DNA from: Pelolinea sp. | GTDB taxonomy: Bacteria; Chloroflexota; Anaerolineae; Anaerolineales; Anaerolineaceae | Direction: 5' to 3' | NCBI GenBank assembly: GCA_012797975.1 | Contig: JAAZOD010000022.1 | Location: 86,797-150,796 of the forward strand | DNA length: 64,000 nt | Shown here: positions 38,301-45,207 of the stretch, piece by piece | How positions within the stretch are numbered: position 1 is the stretch's first letter | Layout: the number at the start of each line of letters is the position of its first letter | Position numbers and translations under genes: made by a program | Notes under the pieces: generated by a model | What the model saw: only the letters and a program-made list of their open reading frames with translations | The model's database searches: none | Told to the model about the DNA's origin: nothing

Positions 38301-39661
38301 CTGCTCCCACGCCAACCCCTGTTTTGGAGGAAGAGGCGCCGCACTATCACGTAGATGTGGTGGTTGATCCGGATCAATTGCGCATGACGGGGCAGGAGAC
38401 CATTACCTATACAAACAACACCGGTGTGCCGCTGGAGGAGATAGTGCTGCGTTTGTATGCCAACATTCCATTTGGCTTCGAGGAGATGGAAAAGGATCCC
38501 ACTATTGGGTATATGTTTTCCAACCGTATTCAATTAGATAAGGTAAATGTAGATGGGCAGCCGGTGGAGGTGGTGTTGAGCGGACACAACAGCGTCGCCA
38601 CCCTGCGCTTGGAGAATCCGCTGGCAGTCGGGCAGTCCATTACCATGGATCTGTCCTTTACCTTGCAGGGTATGGATACTCTGAATTATGTGGGTTCTGT
38701 GTGGACGGAGGATTCGCTCTTTCCCATGCTGGCGGTCTATGATCAGGATGGCTGGCGCCAGGATATCACCACAACTCCGGATATTGTGTACAGCCAGAGC
38801 GCTCGTTTCAATTATGCGGTCACTCTTCCCTCCGATTGGCAGATCGTCGCCACGGGCGATCAGCTTGCGGTGGAAACGCTGTCAACTGGACAAATGCGCT
38901 ATACCTACCAGACCGGTTTGGTGCGCGATGTGAGCATCACATTCAGCCGGCAGTTTGAGATTCTACAGCGTACGGTTGGGGATACTACCTTATATCTGGC
39001 GCTTGCCAACCCTGAAACAGACAACGAATTTCTCCTGGACAGCGCTGAAAGTGCCTTTTCTCTGTACGAACGACTGTTTGGCGAATATCCCTTTGCTTCG
39101 TTGAAGATCATTGCTTGGAAAGCTGTTCGCTCCAGTGGAAAAGAATATCCCGCTCTGATCTATGTGGGCTATAACATCGCCGAGGATTATAAAATGCAGA
39201 AGGTGATGGCGCATGAGATCGCGCACCAGTGGTGGTTCAGCACGGTGGGTAATGATATTTTTAACGACGCTTGGCTGGATGAAGGATTTGCAGAATACTC
39301 GTCCTTGCTTTATTTGCGAGAGACGCAGGGGGAAGAAGTATTTCAGAATGATCTGAAGGAATTGGAGAACAGTGCAGCCCTGGCGGATGCCGAGAGTGGT
39401 GGCAAGTACAAGGTTGGCAGCTCGCTGGAAGAGCTATCCGCATCCCATTACTATACCAATTTCGTATACGCAAAAGGTGCACTTTTTTTGGATACCCTCC
39501 GCACCCAAATGGGCGAGGAGGCTTTCTTTTCTGGCTTGCGTGCTTATTACCAGCAGTATCAATTTGGGGTAGCCGACCGGCAGGGCTTTCTGGAGGTCAT
39601 GCAGCGCTTCAGTAAAACCAACCTTGCCCCGCTTTTTGAGGAATGGATCGGCATGGACTGA
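35336..39661 (+). CDS. FtsX/MacB-type permease fused to an M1-family zinc metallopeptidase
   Basis: One uninterrupted frame of 1441 residues starting 27 bases after the peptide gene. Residues 16-38 membrane helix; 40-600 extracellular domain homologous to the permease at 29771; two FtsX modules (about 610-730 and 757-925) with SEVALYNALGWRR and DEIGLLSAMGWRRRD loops; a further helix (938-961); a Thr/Ser/Pro linker (965-1000). The M1 aminopeptidase part (about 1002-1441) has HEIAH at 1293-1297 and the third zinc ligand Glu1316 in LDEGFAEY, with SSGKEYPALIYV in place of the GAMEN exopeptidase motif. The peptidase should face outside the membrane. No second ATPase gene is present; the LolD-like protein upstream may serve both permeases. 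Confidence 0.88.
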   Translation: MKKQPHAHSLLDRRIWGAILPAALLNSLVLVIFFSALASQQVLVDRTLKEYQRTTYDILVRAPENVTEIEKEYGLVEANHLNGTAGGITMEQYAQIKAIPNVEVAAPIAVLGYMDRIKMGITILDPSLPAGIYRISGSAGIVEGGQYITSAQLSPYYALHTPGVSIGADELFTGWGDTLLRLRLSITMGGNDPTTDGFMIFLPQSTDRMLIAAIDPEQEAKLVHLDDMLVSGSYLPQDPPFIDDHSYIRIPVLFNIHDYIQQTISVQLERLDFDVDVKENFAQQLQTIPDPAALDAMERQPVYDLDLTLQHIWQKEAIDLQVENGKVIGVHESNYSIFGTLYAPTVVQYRILEKPPAGLPEDTLVLEAIPQGLSTASNTDKRDLLTTPELQEWSSLTDWQVEPEVTYRPLSPRFEYSIMFNPYAEGNGQFDIDTSTALGGSSLNQVPLETYLPPSALLKYDENGEELETPVTLTPTLNNEGYLVSPPDVLISLTSAQQLLEYGCADVVPDATRESGYKVALVPCEPPEDFISAIRVRVGGIDEMDAHAQARIEQVADEIVRQTGLHVDVMVGSSPQPVLVHIPGYEGTDELGYVEEYWVKKNVNTLIQTGMNLADGMLFAAMLCAGILLLFNLNTFLMLGRISEVALYNALGWRRTAILKRLLLQVLPVGLLSTVLAALLSLVIIHILALQVVVGQFLLVLLLELAAFMLSALLPAWQISKAPPAVYLQKGEAAPRTVYAGKMSMRTIIGNNIKRKPARSLTIVFSVLLTSGLLTLISLVQGGLQGQLYGTLLGRWIHSSIQPYHQLMELGALLMTGMNIFLSTRVNVNERKDEIGLLSAMGWRRRDVANLFCWEQVGISLAGAALGLLLGAGIFWGAYRETALTSLPWLQTILLGLVLPVGLSYLTALYPAYRGASLLPLEALREKAGKARQNMLRSTALYVGLGLLGLFAVVFLLRNALFSAVSPDISSSSEMPSTGTVTAASTITPAPTPTPVLEEEAPHYHVDVVVDPDQLRMTGQETITYTNNTGVPLEEIVLRLYANIPFGFEEMEKDPTIGYMFSNRIQLDKVNVDGQPVEVVLSGHNSVATLRLENPLAVGQSITMDLSFTLQGMDTLNYVGSVWTEDSLFPMLAVYDQDGWRQDITTTPDIVYSQSARFNYAVTLPSDWQIVATGDQLAVETLSTGQMRYTYQTGLVRDVSITFSRQFEILQRTVGDTTLYLALANPETDNEFLLDSAESAFSLYERLFGEYPFASLKIIAWKAVRSSGKEYPALIYVGYNIAEDYKMQKVMAHEIAHQWWFSTVGNDIFNDAWLDEGFAEYSSLLYLRETQGEEVFQNDLKELENSAALADAESGGKYKVGSSLEELSASHYYTNFVYAKGALFLDTLRTQMGEEAFFSGLRAYYQQYQFGVADRQGFLEVMQRFSKTNLAPLFEEWIGMD

Positions 39662-39685
39662 TCTGCAGGGTTTTGATGGATATTG

Positions 39686-40048
39686 TCAGTATAAGATGAT
39701 CACGGTGATGCCCGGGTTGTTCATGCTGAAATCGGGATCCACCTTGAGCTGGGTGTACTGGTGCAGGTACAGGATGGTGTCTTCATTCACCCCAAAACGT
39801 TCTCCGGGGATGAGATCCTTGATCTTCCCGTTTTGTTTGCGTTTCATCAGCTCCTGGCGCAATCCGTTGCGCAATCTTCCGCCCACACCGCTGGATCCGT
39901 AACCGTGGATGATCTTGATCACCCGCACTCCCGCATGCTGCGATTGGTTGATGAATTGGTTCATGCGCAGGGTGGCTTCTGCCAGCGAAGGCATTCCTTC
40001 CTCTACATTCATTTTGGGCAGTTCATGGCTGAAGCGTTTTTTGGGCAT
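39686..40048 (-). CDS. Smr-domain protein
   Basis: Start taken at 40048 (MPKKRFS); the frame is open up to a TTG at 40081. 120 residues. The Smr signature is present: VIKIIHGYGSSGVGGRLRNGL, equivalent to the HGxGxGxLR motif of MutS2/Smr nucleases, preceded by the typical LAEATLRMNQFINQSQ helix. Stand-alone Smr proteins are suspected endonucleases acting on branched DNA or on mRNA in stalled ribosome rescue. No MutS2 partner is in the window. Convergent with the permease-peptidase gene, 24 bases away. Confidence 0.85.
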   Translation of the reverse strand: MPKKRFSHELPKMNVEEGMPSLAEATLRMNQFINQSQHAGVRVIKIIHGYGSSGVGGRLRNGLRQELMKRKQNGKIKDLIPGERFGVNEDTILYLHQYTQLKVDPDFSMNNPGITVIILY

Positions 40049-40167
40049 GCGTCGTCTTTCTATGGAAATAGATGATAACAAAAAAGCATCTTCTTTTCAA
40101 ACGGTGTATGATAAGGATGCTTCATCCGGCGTAACTTTTTGCTGCCGGAAAAGTTAATAAGGATGAA

Positions 40168-40761
40168 ATGAACACTTTTTATTTTATCGCTGTGTGTTTG
40201 GGCGCCTATCTGGTGGGCTCCATCCCCTTTGGCTTCCTGATCGCCAGGGCGCGCGGTATCGATATCCGCCAGGTTGGCAGCGGCAATATTGGTAGCACTA
40301 ATATCACCCGCGCCATGGGTTTTCGCTGGGGGGTGGTGGTGGCGGCGCTGGACGCACTGAAAGCGTATCTCCCTGCGCTGGCCGCCCGCCAGCTTGCTCC
40401 CGCGGATTGGCAGATGTTGGTCATTTCCCTCATGCCGGTCATCGGGCATATCTTTTCGTTCTGGATGGGTTTCAAAGGTGGCAAGGGCGTGGCTGCCACG
40501 TTCGGGCTGCTGGCTTTTTATTTTGGACTGCCGCTTTTTGTACTTTTTATGCTGATCTGGTTCCTGACGGTGAAATGGGTCAAACTGATGAGCTTGGTCA
40601 ACCTCGCGGTGGGGCTACTGCTGCCGCTGGCGTTTTGGCTGAAATATGGAACAACCCCGTATGTGCTGTTCGGGGTTGTCTTGTGCCTGATCATCTGGTG
40701 GAGCCACCGTGAGAATATCAAGCGTTTATTGAAGGGGAAAGAACTCCCTACCAATTATTGA
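40168..40761 (+). CDS. plsY: Acyl-phosphate glycerol-3-phosphate acyltransferase PlsY
   Basis: 197 residues with five membrane helices. The three conserved PlsY motifs are in place: SIPFGFL, GSGNIGSTNITRAMG and GHIFSFWMGFKGGKGVAATFG, and the C-terminal HRENIKRLLKGKE. The enzyme transfers the acyl group of acyl-phosphate to glycerol-3-phosphate in the first step of phospholipid synthesis at the inner membrane. Ends ten bases from the convergent mtaD stop. Confidence 0.96.
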   Translation: MNTFYFIAVCLGAYLVGSIPFGFLIARARGIDIRQVGSGNIGSTNITRAMGFRWGVVVAALDALKAYLPALAARQLAPADWQMLVISLMPVIGHIFSFWMGFKGGKGVAATFGLLAFYFGLPLFVLFMLIWFLTVKWVKLMSLVNLAVGLLLPLAFWLKYGTTPYVLFGVVLCLIIWWSHRENIKRLLKGKELPTNY

Positions 40762-40770
40762 GCTTTGGAA

Positions 40771-42099
40771 TTAAGCCGGGTAAAAGGCGATGCGTTCGTT
40801 GGGCATGCGCTGGCTCAGGCGCTGCAGGCGGCTCTGCACTTCCTGCTGGATGCGCGCTTTATCCAGCGTGAGCAGCTTGCGCCCCTGCATCAGTACTTTT
40901 CCGTTGCACAGCACGGTGTCCACGTCGCTGGATTTTGCGCAGTACAGCAGATACGCCAGGGAATTGGCTTTGGGGGTGGAGTTCAAGCCATCCTGCCGGA
41001 TGAGGGTGATGTCGGCCAGCATGCCGGGTTTCAGATCGCCGATCTTTTCCGGCAGGTGCATCACCTTGGCGCCGCCGTGGAAGGTGATCTCCATCAGCTC
41101 TTCCAGCTTCATGCAGGTGGAATCCATGGTTTGATATTTGCCGAACAGGGCCAGCAAGCGCATCTGTTCCATGATATCCAGCGTGTTGTTGCTCACCGCT
41201 CCATCGGTTGCCAAGCCAAAGGGGATGCCGTGTTCCCTGTATTGGTGAATGGGGGCCAGCCCCATGCCGGATTTAAGGTAGGTTTTGGGTGCCTGGGCGA
41301 TGCCGGTATCATGGCTTGCCAGGATGTCGAAATCCTCTCCGCGCGGGTCAACCACATGCGCCAGAATGGTGGGCACATCCAAAATTCCGCAATCCCTGAC
41401 CTGCTGCACGGGTGTGATGCCGTATTCTTTTAGACTTAGATCCACCTGTGCCGCGGTCTCCGACACATGGATGTGGATGCCCAATCCGTTCTTCTGCGCT
41501 TTTTGTGCGCATAGCTTTAGGAAATCCGGATTGGTGGTGTAAGGGGCGTGCGGTCCCAGCCAGGTCGTGATGCGCCCGTCGGCTTTTCCCTGCCAGCGCC
41601 GGGTGAAGTCGATGGTCTTGTCCAGCATTTCTTCCCCCTGGTGGGCAAAGACCGCCCATACCAGGTTGGCGCGCATGCCGGCCATTTCCACCGCTTTGGC
41701 CACCTCGTCCATGTGGAAATAATGGTCTGCCACGCAGGTGATGCCGTTTTCGATCATTTCCGCCATCCCGAGCTGCGCACCCCAATATACGTCTTCTTCG
41801 GTGAGGTTCGATTCCATCGGCCAGATGTAGTCGTTGAACCATTCTGAAATGGTCACATCCTCCGCCAGGTTGCGGAACAGCACCATGGGCACATGAGCGT
41901 GGGTGTTGATAAAGCCGGGCACGGCCAGCATCCCGCCGGCATCGATGCACTGTTCGAAGTTCCCTTCCTGCAGAGTGCCGGTTTTTTCGATGGCGCTGAT
42001 GGATTCATCTTGAATGGCGATATCCTGTTTGGTTTCAACATGCGCTTTTCCCCCTGCAAAACTGAGCACGTCACATTTCTTGATCAATAGGTTGGTCAT
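40771..42099 (-). CDS. mtaD: 5-methylthioadenosine/S-adenosylhomocysteine deaminase-type amidohydrolase
   Basis: 442 residues. Metal ligands His67 and His69 in NTHAHVPM, a third His in IHIHVSETAAQ, and the Asp of GLATDGAVSNN are all visible, in the TIM-barrel order of the TrzN/MtaD group. LEDVTISEWFNDYIWPMESNL-type loops match MtaD (in this protein AEDVTISEWFNDYIWPMES). It deaminates 5-methylthioadenosine or S-adenosylhomocysteine to the inosyl compounds. It complements the mtnA-kinase-ahcY operon 14 kb away. The exact substrate preference is not provable from sequence. Confidence 0.9.
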   Translation of the reverse strand: MTNLLIKKCDVLSFAGGKAHVETKQDIAIQDESISAIEKTGTLQEGNFEQCIDAGGMLAVPGFINTHAHVPMVLFRNLAEDVTISEWFNDYIWPMESNLTEEDVYWGAQLGMAEMIENGITCVADHYFHMDEVAKAVEMAGMRANLVWAVFAHQGEEMLDKTIDFTRRWQGKADGRITTWLGPHAPYTTNPDFLKLCAQKAQKNGLGIHIHVSETAAQVDLSLKEYGITPVQQVRDCGILDVPTILAHVVDPRGEDFDILASHDTGIAQAPKTYLKSGMGLAPIHQYREHGIPFGLATDGAVSNNTLDIMEQMRLLALFGKYQTMDSTCMKLEELMEITFHGGAKVMHLPEKIGDLKPGMLADITLIRQDGLNSTPKANSLAYLLYCAKSSDVDTVLCNGKVLMQGRKLLTLDKARIQQEVQSRLQRLSQRMPNERIAFYPA

Positions 42100-42155
42100 G
42101 GATGCATACCTCTTTCAAGGGATTAGGAATTTCCGGTAAATGGTTCCTGTCGAGA

Positions 42156-42184
42156 ATGATATACCCGATAAAATCGCAATGCAA
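42156..42184 (-). promoter_or_regulatory. Possible mtaD promoter
   Basis: On the minus strand TTGCAT (42184-42179) and TATCAT (42161-42156) with a 17-base spacer, about 57 bases before the mtaD start. The -10 box is good, the -35 box weak. Confidence 0.4.
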
Positions 42185-42220
42185 CAATTTGATTGAAAAA
42201 TTCCACCTTTTGTCAAATTT

Positions 42221-42258
42221 CAAAAAATGGAATGGTCGGCTCCCGGTTCCATTTTTTG
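42221..42258 (-). terminator. Intrinsic terminator of the GNAT gene pair
   Basis: CAAAAAATGGAA (42221-42232) pairs with TTCCATTTTTTG (42247-42258); 12-base perfect stem, 14-base loop. On the minus strand the descending arm supplies the T run, about 20 bases after the stop of the gene at 42278. Confidence 0.82.
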
Positions 42259-42277
42259 GTTCGCGGCCGGATTGTGT

Positions 42278-43417
42278 TCATGGAACTTGCTGTTTTTCCA
42301 GCGTTTTGATGAAGACCCTGCGGCGTTTGTGCTGCCGGGTTTCGAAATGTTTCCATTGTGCTTGCACATGGATGTTATCTTCCAGTTCGGGGTTGGATTC
42401 CACGGAGGTGATGCCCATTTTGGCGAAGACATCCAGCAAACTCGTCATCAACATGGAGTTTATGCCTTTTCCCTGGAAGTCTTTGCGGATTGCAATGAGG
42501 CACAGATCTCCCTTGTTGTTCTTGTGCAGCGCGTGCAGCAAATGCAGGAAACCGAACGGGAAAAGCCTGCCTCTGGATTTGCGCAGTGCTTGGGAGAGGG
42601 AGGGCATGGCAATTCCGAATGCGACCATTTTGTTTGACTCATCCAGCACGATCGGAATGAACTCCGGTGATAAGAGCCCGAGGTACTGGTCGATGTAAGT
42701 GTTGATCTGTTCCTGCGATAAAGGGGTGACTCCGTATAAGTCCTGGTAGGCTTCTTCCAGTAGTTCGAAAAGCTGTTGGGCGTATTGAAGCAGTTCCTTT
42801 TTGTTCTTCGCATTCAAATAATGGAGGTGATAGCGTTCTTCCACGATCTCGGCGAGCTTTTTGATCTTTTCCACCCCGCCGGCCGGGACCTTGATCTCAA
42901 ACTCGATCCAATCCGTATCCTTCACATAGCCGGTTTTCTCCAGATGAGTTTGGTAATAAGGGTAATTGTAGATGCCGATCAGCGTCCCCATTTCATCGAA
43001 CCCTTCCACCAGCATGGCTTCGGGATCCATGTCGGTGAATCCCAGGGGCCCGTGCACCGCTTGCATGCCTTGTTCTTGCGCCCATTCTTCCACTTTGCTT
43101 AATAAGGATTGAGAGACTTGATCGTCGTTGATGAAATCGATCCACCCGAAGCGCGCATAGGCATTCCCCCAACGTTCCTGATAGCGTGGATTGATGATTC
43201 CGGCGATGCGCCCGGCTATTTTCCCGTCTTTGTATGCCAGCCAGTATTTCGCCTGGCAAAATGCAAAAGCGGGGTTCTTGTCTTTGCGCAGCGTGTTCAG
43301 ATCATCCGAGCGCAATGTGGGAACCCAGTATGGATTATCCCGGTACAATTTGAATGGAAAATTGACGAATTCCCGCAATAATCGGCGGTTGGTTACTTCC
43401 TTGATCGTGATGGTCAT
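42278..43417 (-). CDS. GNAT-fold N-acetyltransferase-like protein, paralogue 1
   Basis: 379 residues. It opens with MTITIKEV and the family block FVNFPFKLYRDNPYWVPTLRSD, which is also found in the neighbour at 43548. Two GNAT-like halves are visible: an N-terminal half with AYKDGKIAGRIAGIINPRYQERW and FGWIDFINDD, and a C-terminal half with LCLIAIRKDFQGKGINSMLMTSLLD, which carries the Q/RxxGxG/A acetyl-CoA-binding motif. The substrate is unknown. The close similarity to the next gene shows a tandem duplication. No signal peptide. Confidence 0.88.
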   Translation of the reverse strand: MTITIKEVTNRRLLREFVNFPFKLYRDNPYWVPTLRSDDLNTLRKDKNPAFAFCQAKYWLAYKDGKIAGRIAGIINPRYQERWGNAYARFGWIDFINDDQVSQSLLSKVEEWAQEQGMQAVHGPLGFTDMDPEAMLVEGFDEMGTLIGIYNYPYYQTHLEKTGYVKDTDWIEFEIKVPAGGVEKIKKLAEIVEERYHLHYLNAKNKKELLQYAQQLFELLEEAYQDLYGVTPLSQEQINTYIDQYLGLLSPEFIPIVLDESNKMVAFGIAMPSLSQALRKSRGRLFPFGFLHLLHALHKNNKGDLCLIAIRKDFQGKGINSMLMTSLLDVFAKMGITSVESNPELEDNIHVQAQWKHFETRQHKRRRVFIKTLEKQQVP

Positions 43418-43547
43418 AAGAGCTTGTTTCCTTATATCGATAGAATAAATAAATGAATGAAAAGATTATATCTCGTGATGGAAGGAGATTTCCAGTCATA
43501 TCGGTTTTTGGAAAAATGGATCGGAGAAAGGTCGAATGGTGTTTTGA

Positions 43548-44672
43548 TTATGCTGTGAATTTCTTGATGAATATCCTGCGGCGCTTGTGCTGGCGGGCTT
43601 CGAAATGCTTCCATTGCGATTGCACTTTGTGATTGTCCTCCAGCTCCGGGTTCGATTCGACCGAACGGATGCCCATTTCATGGAAGACATCCAGCATGTT
43701 CGCCATCAGCATGGAGTTCACCCCCATGCCCTGATACGTGGGCCGGATGGCGATCAGGTACAGGTCCGCCTTGTCGTTCTTGCGCAGCGCGTGCAGGACG
43801 GGGATGAAGCCGAACGGGAACAGCTTTCCCTTGTTCTGCTGCATGGCCTTGGAGAGGGAAGGCATGGCGATGCCGAAAGCCACCATGCGCTCCTGTTCGT
43901 CCAGCACCACCGGCACGAATTTCGGAGGGATGATGCCCAGGTACTGGTCAATGTAGGCGTCCACCTGCTCGCGGGTCAGGGGGGTCACGCCATAATGCAG
44001 GTACGCTTCTTCCATCACTTCAAAGATCTGCGGGGCGAAGCGCAGCAGTTCTTTCTTGTTCTTGGCGTTGAGGAAGTGCAGGTTGTTTCGTTTGGCCACG
44101 ATCTCCGCCAGTTTGCTGATCTTCTCCACTTTCCCTTCCGGCACCTTGATCTCGAACTCCACGTAATCGGTGTCTTTGCTGTATCCGGCGTGCTCCAGGT
44201 GCTCCTTGTAATAGGGATAATGGTAGGAAGCTGCCAGGGTGGCGGTTTCGTTAAAACCTTCCACCAGCATGGCTTCCGGATCCAGGTTGGTGAAGCCCAG
44301 CGGTCCGTGGATGGCTTCCTGCTTTTCGGAGCGCGCCCAATCCTCTGCGGTCCTTAGCAGGGCTGCCGAAACCTCGGGGTCGTCGATGAAATCGAACCAG
44401 CCGAAGCGTGCGTAGCGGCGCTGAAAACGTTCTTCGAAGCGCGGGTTGAGGATGCCGGCGATGCGCCCGGCTATTTTGCCGTCTTTGTATGCCAACCAGT
44501 ATTTGGCTTTGCAGTAGGCGAAGGCCGGGTTCTTCTTCCAGTACAGGGTGTTGAGAACGTTCGAACGGATGGAAGGCACCCAGTAGGGGCAGTTCTCATA
44601 CAGCTGGTAGGGGAAATTGACGAATTGCTTCAACAGGTCAAGGGTGTGTATTTCGGTGATGGTGATGGTCAT
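43548..44672 (-). CDS. GNAT-fold N-acetyltransferase-like protein, paralogue 2
   Basis: 374 residues, the same architecture as the gene at 42278 and clearly paralogous over its whole length: FVNFPYQLYENCPYWVPSIRSN, GPLGFTNLDPEAMLVEGFNE, LYLIAIRPTYQGMGVNSMLMANMLDV and a KRRRIFIKK C terminus. The acetyl-CoA motif reads PTYQGMGVNSML. Cotranscription with paralogue 1 is likely (130 bases apart, same strand, a terminator only after paralogue 1). Substrate unknown; both copies appear intact. Confidence 0.88.
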   Translation of the reverse strand: MTITITEIHTLDLLKQFVNFPYQLYENCPYWVPSIRSNVLNTLYWKKNPAFAYCKAKYWLAYKDGKIAGRIAGILNPRFEERFQRRYARFGWFDFIDDPEVSAALLRTAEDWARSEKQEAIHGPLGFTNLDPEAMLVEGFNETATLAASYHYPYYKEHLEHAGYSKDTDYVEFEIKVPEGKVEKISKLAEIVAKRNNLHFLNAKNKKELLRFAPQIFEVMEEAYLHYGVTPLTREQVDAYIDQYLGIIPPKFVPVVLDEQERMVAFGIAMPSLSKAMQQNKGKLFPFGFIPVLHALRKNDKADLYLIAIRPTYQGMGVNSMLMANMLDVFHEMGIRSVESNPELEDNHKVQSQWKHFEARQHKRRRIFIKKFTA

Positions 44673-44702
44673 GGGTGGCTCTCAAAATCTTTCAGCGCAT
44701 TG

Positions 44703-44719
44703 GTCCATAAGAAATGGAC
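44703..44719. repeat. Short perfect inverted repeat upstream of the GNAT pair
   Basis: GTCCAT-AAGAA-ATGGAC, perfect six-base arms, 31 bases upstream of the GNAT start; on the minus strand a TATGAT-type -10 box lies close by at 44728-44733. Possible operator. Confidence 0.3.
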
Positions 44720-44819
44720 GTGTTAATATCATAACAGCTTCATGAAAATTAGTACAATTTTTGTGAAGAATGTGCGGTGAGAAGACCGGAATTGCCTTAT
44801 GACAAAATGCTGAAAATCC

Positions 44820-44848
44820 TTGACAAACTTCCTATTCTCTGATAAAAA
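44820..44848 (+). promoter_or_regulatory. Probable promoter of the glnA leader
   Basis: Perfect TTGACA at 44820-44825 and TAAAAA at 44843-44848, spacer 17. It would start transcription near 44855, giving a leader of about 350 bases before glnA. Confidence 0.45.
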
Positions 44849-44895
44849 TGCCCCTAATTAATCAGCACTTTACAATTGCATACACGGAGAAATAG

Positions 44896-45207
44896 CGGCT
44901 GGGTCTCAAGCGTGAGATCACGAGGTGAAGGTTCCATCCCTCGCGGGATGGTTAACCCGGATGACCGGGGAAGATCGGATTGATCAGCGGATGCCTTCGG
45001 AGTTCTGCCACGAACTCCTTTCTCCCTTCCGAAAAAAGCGCAAGGTGAAACCCCGTCAGTGATGGCGGTAAGAAGCCGATCGCGGTGGCCAGGAGTGTGT
45101 TCCTGTTGTTTTTAATGGAAGGGCAGCTTTGTTTGATTTTGTGGAGAACAGGCATGCCCGGCATGCCTGTTTGTTTATTTAAGTGCCGATGCCAAAGGAG
45201 CAAAAAC
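44896..45207 (+). ncRNA. Long structured 5' leader of glnA, possible riboswitch or attenuator
   Basis: The stretch from the promoter to the glnA start (44673-45207 holds no gene) contains a run of perfect hairpins: TCTCA-AGCG-TGAGA (44904-44917), CCATCCC-TCGC-GGGATGG (44934-44951), CCCGG-ATGA-CCGGG (44956-44969), GGAGTT/AACTCC (44999-45018), and then an intrinsic terminator 28 bases before the ATG. Three stems in a row with four-base loops are more than chance pairing in mixed sequence. The purine-rich strings AGGTGAAGG (44923) and AAGGTGAAA (45042) repeat. ATGCCT at 44991-44996 can pair with AGGCAT in the terminator stem, a possible antiterminator. I recognise no known riboswitch class. Function as transcription attenuation is an inference. 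Confidence 0.5.
45147..45180 (+). terminator. Intrinsic terminator inside the glnA leader
   Basis: AACAGGCATGC (45147-45157) pairs with GCATGCCTGTT (45161-45171) around CCG, followed by TGTTTATTT. It lies upstream of the glnA ribosome site AAAGGAG (45194-45200), so it would stop transcription before glnA unless prevented. Confidence 0.75.

Noticed and set aside
44865-44880. Sigma-54-like site GCAC...TTGCA before glnA
   Set aside because: The spacing between the two elements is seven bases, not five, and the first element lacks TGG; a TTGACA promoter lies upstream.
44969-45020. Possible selenocysteine tRNA (GGGGAAGATCGGATTGATCA)
   Set aside because: The beginning resembles selC, but no matching acceptor 3' arm, T-loop GTTCGA or CCA-ready end follows; the segment folds as separate short hairpins.
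44896-45107. Resemblance of the glnA leader to FMN or cobalamin riboswitches (GGTGAAAC, GGCGGTAAG, GCCAGGAG strings)
   Set aside because: The conserved cores are not in the right order or spacing and key strings such as GGGAA and the full B12 box are missing. Gene context also does not fit.
45085-45207. N-terminal extension of glnA in the leader
   Set aside because: The frame is open but Cys/Met/Pro-rich and unlike any glutamine synthetase; AAAGGAG directly precedes the normal start at 45208.
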